From JAYPUA01 sp038133845 (GTDB lineage Bacteria; SAR324; NAC60-12): a DNA stretch of 64,000 bases. This document shows, in pieces, positions 60,235 through 64,000 of this stretch. The notes under the pieces were generated by a model that was not told the origin of the DNA, did not search any database, and saw only the letters and a program-made list of their open reading frames with translations. The position numbers and the translations under genes are program-made. The stretch spans positions 1 to 64,000 of the forward strand of contig JAYPUA010000008.1 of NCBI GenBank assembly GCA_038133845.1, given 5' to 3'. Position 1 is the stretch's first letter. Each line of letters opens with the position of its first letter.

Positions 60235-60263
60235 TTGACTCTCTGCAGAGATTTCGGCAAATT
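60235..60263 (+). promoter_or_regulatory. Promoter of tRNA-Gly
   Basis: TTGACT (60235-60240, five of six) with CAAATT 17 bp downstream; the predicted start is about 7 bases before the tRNA. The -10 box is weak. Confidence 0.4.
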
Positions 60264-60276
60264 GGGTGGGTCTATT

Positions 60277-60352
60277 GCGAGAATAGCTCAGCTGGTAGAG
60301 CGCAACCTTGCCAAGGTTGAGGTCGCGGGTTCGAACCCCGTTTCTCGCTCCA
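60277..60352 (+). tRNA. tRNA-Gly (GCC)
   Basis: Complete cloverleaf: acceptor GCGAGAA/TTCTCGC, D-arm AGCTCAGCTGGTAGAGC, anticodon GCC in a CAACCTT/AAGGTTG stem-loop, T-loop GGTTCGAACCC. Discriminator T and CCA are encoded at 60349-60352. Confidence 0.97.
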
Positions 60353-60475
60353 GCCTTCCAGAATCCCCCTGCTTCAAGCTACCCCACGAGTTTCCAGGAT
60401 TTCCTGGAATCAGGCAAGTCTATTTCCAAACATGGGCCATGACCCCCGACCTGCTAAACCCTGAAGAGTTGGACG

Positions 60476-61396
60476 GTGAGCCTTCCTGAACGGCACTGGC
60501 CGGAACGGCTCCGCCCCGGAGATTCGGTGGCCTTGGTCGCCACCAGCTCGCCTCTCCAAACTCAACTTCTTGCCCGCATTCCGGAAGCGGTCTCCGTCCT
60601 CGAGTCCTGGGGGCTAAGGGTCGAACTCGCCCGAAACCTCGAGTCCCGGCACCTCTACCTCGCAGGTACAGATAAACAGCGGGTGCAGGAATTCGAGCGG
60701 CTCTACCGAGCCCCCTCCATCCGGGCCCTCTTTGCCGTCAGAGGCGGCTATGGTGCAATGCGCCTACTCTCCGGGCTGAATCCTCAGGCCTTCACCGGCC
60801 TCCGAAAGTTGATGGTGGGATTCAGTGACCTCACGAGCTTGCTCCATTATTTGGGACATCATGGGCAGCAAGTGACCTTGCACGGCCCCTGTGTGGTCAC
60901 CGAGCAACTCCTCGACGAGCCCCGAAACCAAGAGGCTCTGCGCCGCTGGGTCATGCAGGATGCGCCTCCTCCGGAGCCTTACTCGCTGGAGTCCTTGCGT
61001 CCGGGGCAGGCTACCGGTGTGCTCACTGGAGGGTGCCTTTCTCTGGTCGTTGCCACGTTGGGAACTCCCTACGAAATTCAGACTGAAGGCCAGATCCTCT
61101 TTTTGGAAGATGTCGGAGAGGCTCCCTATCGCATCGACCGGATGCTGACTCACTTGCGTGAGGCCGGAAAATTTGAAAAGATTCGAGGCCTGGTGTTTGG
61201 ACGCTGGAGCAGCTGCGGAGCCCCGGAAGAGCTTGCAGCCATGCTTGAGGACTGGCTGGGCAACACCCCCTTTCCGGTGGGACAGAACCTGCCCTGCGGG
61301 CACGGCCCGCTGAACTGGCCGCTTCCCTTGGGAGCCAAAGTGACGCTGGATGCCGATGGCGGGCGGCTATCGTTTGCCCGTCGTCTCTCTGCGTGA
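60476..61396 (+). CDS. LD-carboxypeptidase (peptidase family S66)
   Basis: A 306-aa cytoplasmic enzyme that trims D-Ala from muropeptide tetrapeptides during cell-wall recycling. V-G-F-S117-D-L-T carries the nucleophile; F-L-E-D-V-G-E-A-P-Y-R supplies the Glu and C-G-H-G-P the His. The start is GTG 60476; upstream frame codons lie over the tRNA trailer. It fits functionally with the nearby lytic transglycosylase. Confidence 0.93.
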   Translation: MSLPERHWPERLRPGDSVALVATSSPLQTQLLARIPEAVSVLESWGLRVELARNLESRHLYLAGTDKQRVQEFERLYRAPSIRALFAVRGGYGAMRLLSGLNPQAFTGLRKLMVGFSDLTSLLHYLGHHGQQVTLHGPCVVTEQLLDEPRNQEALRRWVMQDAPPPEPYSLESLRPGQATGVLTGGCLSLVVATLGTPYEIQTEGQILFLEDVGEAPYRIDRMLTHLREAGKFEKIRGLVFGRWSSCGAPEELAAMLEDWLGNTPFPVGQNLPCGHGPLNWPLPLGAKVTLDADGGRLSFARRLSA

Positions 61397-61499
61397 TCTC
61401 ATGAAGTCCAACGAGAGCAACCAGCTGTAAATTCTGCAAATTTCTGGAGGATCTTGGCGGATCATTCGACACGATTTTGACCTTTTGAGAGAAGCTCTG

Positions 61500-64000
61500 A
61501 TGGATTCCACCTTGAGCGAAGTGATCCGCTTCGAGCTGGACGGCCAGACTGTGGAGGCCCTCCCCGGAGAGACGATCCTGCAGGCGGCACAGCGGATTGG
61601 CGTCGAGATTCCCTGCCTGTGCTACAAGGAGGGTTACCGTCCGGACGGCAACTGCCGCGCCTGTGTTGTGGAGATTGAGGGAGAGCGGGCTCTCGCCCCT
61701 TCATGCTGGAGAGTCCCTGCAGACGGGATGAAGGTGCAGAGCCGCAACGAGCGCGCCCGAATCTCGCAAAAGCTGGTGTTGGAGTTGCTGCTGGCTGACA
61801 TGCCGGACCAGGGAAGGTCGCCCTACACCCCGCGCTCGGAGCTCGACGTCTGGGCAGAGAAGCTCGGAGTGAAGCAGGCCCGCTTTCCAGAGCGTCGGCA
61901 GACCGCTCCGGACACATCGCATCCGGCGATCTCCGTGCACCTGGACGCCTGCATTCAGTGCAGCCGCTGCGTCCGCGCCTGCCGCGAGGAGCAGGTCAAC
62001 GACGTAATCGGCTACGCGTTCCGAGGAGACCACTCCACAATCGTCTTCGACCTCGGAGATCCGATGGGAGCCAGCACCTGCGTGGCCTGTGGCGAGTGCG
62101 TGCAGGCATGTCCCACCGGGGCGCTCCTGTCTGCCGACCTGCTCACCTCTTCGACCTCGGAGGCGGATCGCACGGTGCCCTCGGTCTGCCCCTACTGCGG
62201 AGTGGGCTGCCAGTTGGAATATCGTGTCCGGGAGAACCGAATCTTCGAGGTGCAGGGACGCTCCGGACCGGCCAACAGGAGCCGCCTCTGTGTCAAGGGA
62301 CGCTACGGGTTCGACTACGTTCACCACCCCCAGCGCCTGACTCGCCCGCTGATCCGCCGAGAGGGCGTCCCGAAGACTCCGGAACTGGTCGCCCCCGAGG
62401 ACTTCTCCCGGGTCTTCCGAGAGGCCTCCTGGGAAGAGGCTCTGGAGCAGGCGGCAACGGGGTTCCGGCAGATCCTCAAGGCGCAGGGTCCATCAGCCCT
62501 TGCCGGTTTCGGGTGTGCCAAAGGCAGCAACGAGGAGGCCTACCTGGTGCAGAAGCTGATCCGTACCGGCTTTGGCACCAACAACGTCGATCACTGCACC
62601 CGGCTCTGTCACGCCTCGTCGGTCGCGGCCCTGCTCGAAGGCATCGGCTCTGGAGCAGTCTCCAATCCATTCAACGACGCCGAGGAGGCGGAGGTGATCC
62701 TCGTCGTGGGCTCCAACACCACCGCCAATCACCCTGTCGCCGCGACCTTCTTCAAGAACGCAGCCAAGGCCGGGAAGACGCTGGTACTGATTGACCCACG
62801 GCGCATCGACATGGCCCGCCACGCCACCTTCAGCCTCCAGTTTCATCCGGGAACCGATGTGGCGCTCTTCAACGCTCTGATGCACGTTGTGGTCGAGGAA
62901 GGGCTCTGCAACAACGCCTTCATCCGAGAGCGTACGGAGGGCTTTGAGGCCCTGCGCGAAAACCTGAAGGACTACAGCCCGGAGCGCATGGCTCCGGTTT
63001 GCGGGGTCCCCGCAGACACGCTCCGTCAGGTGGCCCGACGCTACGCCACGTCACGCAGTTCGATCATCTTCTGGGGCATGGGCGTCTCCCAGCACATCCA
63101 CGGCACCGACAACGCCCGTTGCCTGATCGCGCTGGCGCTGATGACCGGACAGATCGGAAGACCCGGGACCGGGCTGCACCCGCTGCGCGGACAGAACAAC
63201 GTCCAGGGAGCCTCTGACATGGGGCTCATCCCGATGGTTTTCCCGGACTATCAGCGAGTCGACAACCCCAAGGCCCGGCAGTTCTTTGAAGAACTCTGGG
63301 GCAGCAAGCTGGACCCTCGACCCGGGCTGACCGTTGTCGAGATCGCCGAGGCCGCACATCAAGGAGAAATCTCCGGGATCTACATCATGGGAGAGAACCC
63401 GGCGATGTCGGACCCCAACCTCAACCACACCCGCGCCGGGCTCGCTCGCCTGAAGCACCTGGTCGTGCAGGACATTTTCCCCACAGAGACCGCAGGGTTT
63501 GCCGACGTGATTCTCCCGGCAACCGCCTTCCCGGAGAAGGACGGGACCTTTACCAACACCAACCGCCAGGTCCAGCTCGGGCGCCAAGCCCTTGCCCCTC
63601 CCGGAGAGGCGCGTCCGGATTGGTGGATCATTCAGGAACTCGCACAGCGGCTGGGGTTGGAGTGGAGTTACTCCGGACCCGAGGAGGTCTTTGCCGAGAT
63701 CCGCAAGGCCACTCCCAGCATGGCCGGGATGACCTGGGCGCGGTTGCAGGCGGAAGATTCGGTGACCTATCCTTGTGAAAACGAAGGCGACCCCGGAGCC
63801 CCGATCATCTTTCAGGAAAGCTTTCCCAGAGAGTCCGGCAAGGCCCGGTTTGTCCCGGCGACCTTCACCGAAGCCCACGAGTTGCCGGATCCGGAATTTC
63901 CGTACGTGTTCATCACGGGGAGGCAGCTGGAGCACTGGCACACCGGGAGCATGACCCGACGCACCCGCGTGCTCGACGAGATCGAACCGCTCCCCATCGT
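61500..64000 (+). CDS. Formate dehydrogenase alpha subunit (FdhF/FdsA-like), 3' end outside window
   Basis: The first 833 residues are present. An N-terminal ferredoxin [2Fe-2S] domain has C41, C52, C55 and C69. Two [4Fe-4S] motifs follow (C151/154/157/161 and C194/197/200/204), then the molybdopterin domain with its own cluster (C230, C233, C237, C264). The metal ligand is Cys370 (TGT codon) in R-L-C-H, not selenocysteine. G-Q-N-N-V-Q-G-A-S-D-M-G is typical of formate dehydrogenases. The ferredoxin domain suggests an NAD-linked, multi-subunit cytoplasmic enzyme. fdsB/fdsG-like partner genes are not within the window. Confidence 0.93.
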   Translation, partial: MDSTLSEVIRFELDGQTVEALPGETILQAAQRIGVEIPCLCYKEGYRPDGNCRACVVEIEGERALAPSCWRVPADGMKVQSRNERARISQKLVLELLLADMPDQGRSPYTPRSELDVWAEKLGVKQARFPERRQTAPDTSHPAISVHLDACIQCSRCVRACREEQVNDVIGYAFRGDHSTIVFDLGDPMGASTCVACGECVQACPTGALLSADLLTSSTSEADRTVPSVCPYCGVGCQLEYRVRENRIFEVQGRSGPANRSRLCVKGRYGFDYVHHPQRLTRPLIRREGVPKTPELVAPEDFSRVFREASWEEALEQAATGFRQILKAQGPSALAGFGCAKGSNEEAYLVQKLIRTGFGTNNVDHCTRLCHASSVAALLEGIGSGAVSNPFNDAEEAEVILVVGSNTTANHPVAATFFKNAAKAGKTLVLIDPRRIDMARHATFSLQFHPGTDVALFNALMHVVVEEGLCNNAFIRERTEGFEALRENLKDYSPERMAPVCGVPADTLRQVARRYATSRSSIIFWGMGVSQHIHGTDNARCLIALALMTGQIGRPGTGLHPLRGQNNVQGASDMGLIPMVFPDYQRVDNPKARQFFEELWGSKLDPRPGLTVVEIAEAAHQGEISGIYIMGENPAMSDPNLNHTRAGLARLKHLVVQDIFPTETAGFADVILPATAFPEKDGTFTNTNRQVQLGRQALAPPGEARPDWWIIQELAQRLGLEWSYSGPEEVFAEIRKATPSMAGMTWARLQAEDSVTYPCENEGDPGAPIIFQESFPRESGKARFVPATFTEAHELPDPEFPYVFITGRQLEHWHTGSMTRRTRVLDEIEPLPI

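Noticed and set aside
60139..60489. Plus-strand frame covering tRNA-Gly
   Set aside because: It overlaps a perfect tRNA gene and the start of the LD-carboxypeptidase gene.

Overview
The window is compact, roughly 60% GC bacterial chromosome. Stops of convergent genes overlap, ATGA start/stop overlaps are common, and most DNA codes. An O-antigen/GDP-fucose locus, TatB, an aa3-type cytochrome c oxidase cluster, LysM lytic transglycosylase and Anbu genes point to an aerobic Gram-negative, proteobacteria-like organism. Betaine uptake, sugar uptake and a Cys-type formate dehydrogenase would suit a free-living, perhaps marine, heterotroph. I cannot name the clade from sequence alone.

Layout. 1-3446: surface polysaccharide genes (start of an O-antigen ligase-like gene, gmd, fcl) with a repeat-rich coiled-coil nuclease-like gene inserted. 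4067-5985: SDR, thioesterase, DUF445. 6337-10513: promoter plus the four-gene Anbu cluster (ATP-grasp, alpha-E, transglutaminase, Anbu peptidase). 10505-14622: nitronate monooxygenase, a NusG paralogue and a two-domain ALDH16-type dehydrogenase. 14928-20229: potassium channel with RCK, Sel1 and TerB-like regions, TrkH, a tiny coiled-coil protein and a CaCA antiporter. 20237-28229: eukaryote-type GMP synthase, tatB, then a minus-strand run (DUF58, UMF1-type MFS, three small proteins, RNB ribonuclease, DUF2007).

28355-35865 is a sugar-utilisation locus: FGGY kinase, SorC regulator, LsrF/DhnA-like aldolase and a ribose-type ABC importer on the minus strand. An uncharacterised aldolase-like gene diverges from it, and a promoter with an adjacent inverted-repeat operator lies between them. 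35996-41544 continues with MFS, D-2-hydroxyacid dehydrogenase, MDR, Gfo/Idh/MocA and aldo/keto reductase genes. 41892-43527 holds two tandem TerB-like paralogues and an HTH+AbrB-like protein. tRNA-His, a double cupin, a methyltransferase and a BatA-like protein follow.

47526-50574 is a glycine-betaine-type ABC operon (proV, proW, proX order reversed on the minus strand) behind a long structured leader and a perfect 22-bp palindrome. 51009-57392 holds a RibD-C reductase and the ctaB-coxBAC-coxIV cluster with a second subunit III and two mini-ORFs. 57389-64000 holds argB, an MltD-like enzyme, tRNA-Gly, an LD-carboxypeptidase and the start of formate dehydrogenase alpha.

The strongest candidates for new biology are the sugar locus with its unassigned second aldolase, the channel-TerB fusion with nearby TerB paralogues, the betaine operon leader/operator, and a striking excess of the palindrome TCCGGA in coding and non-coding DNA alike.
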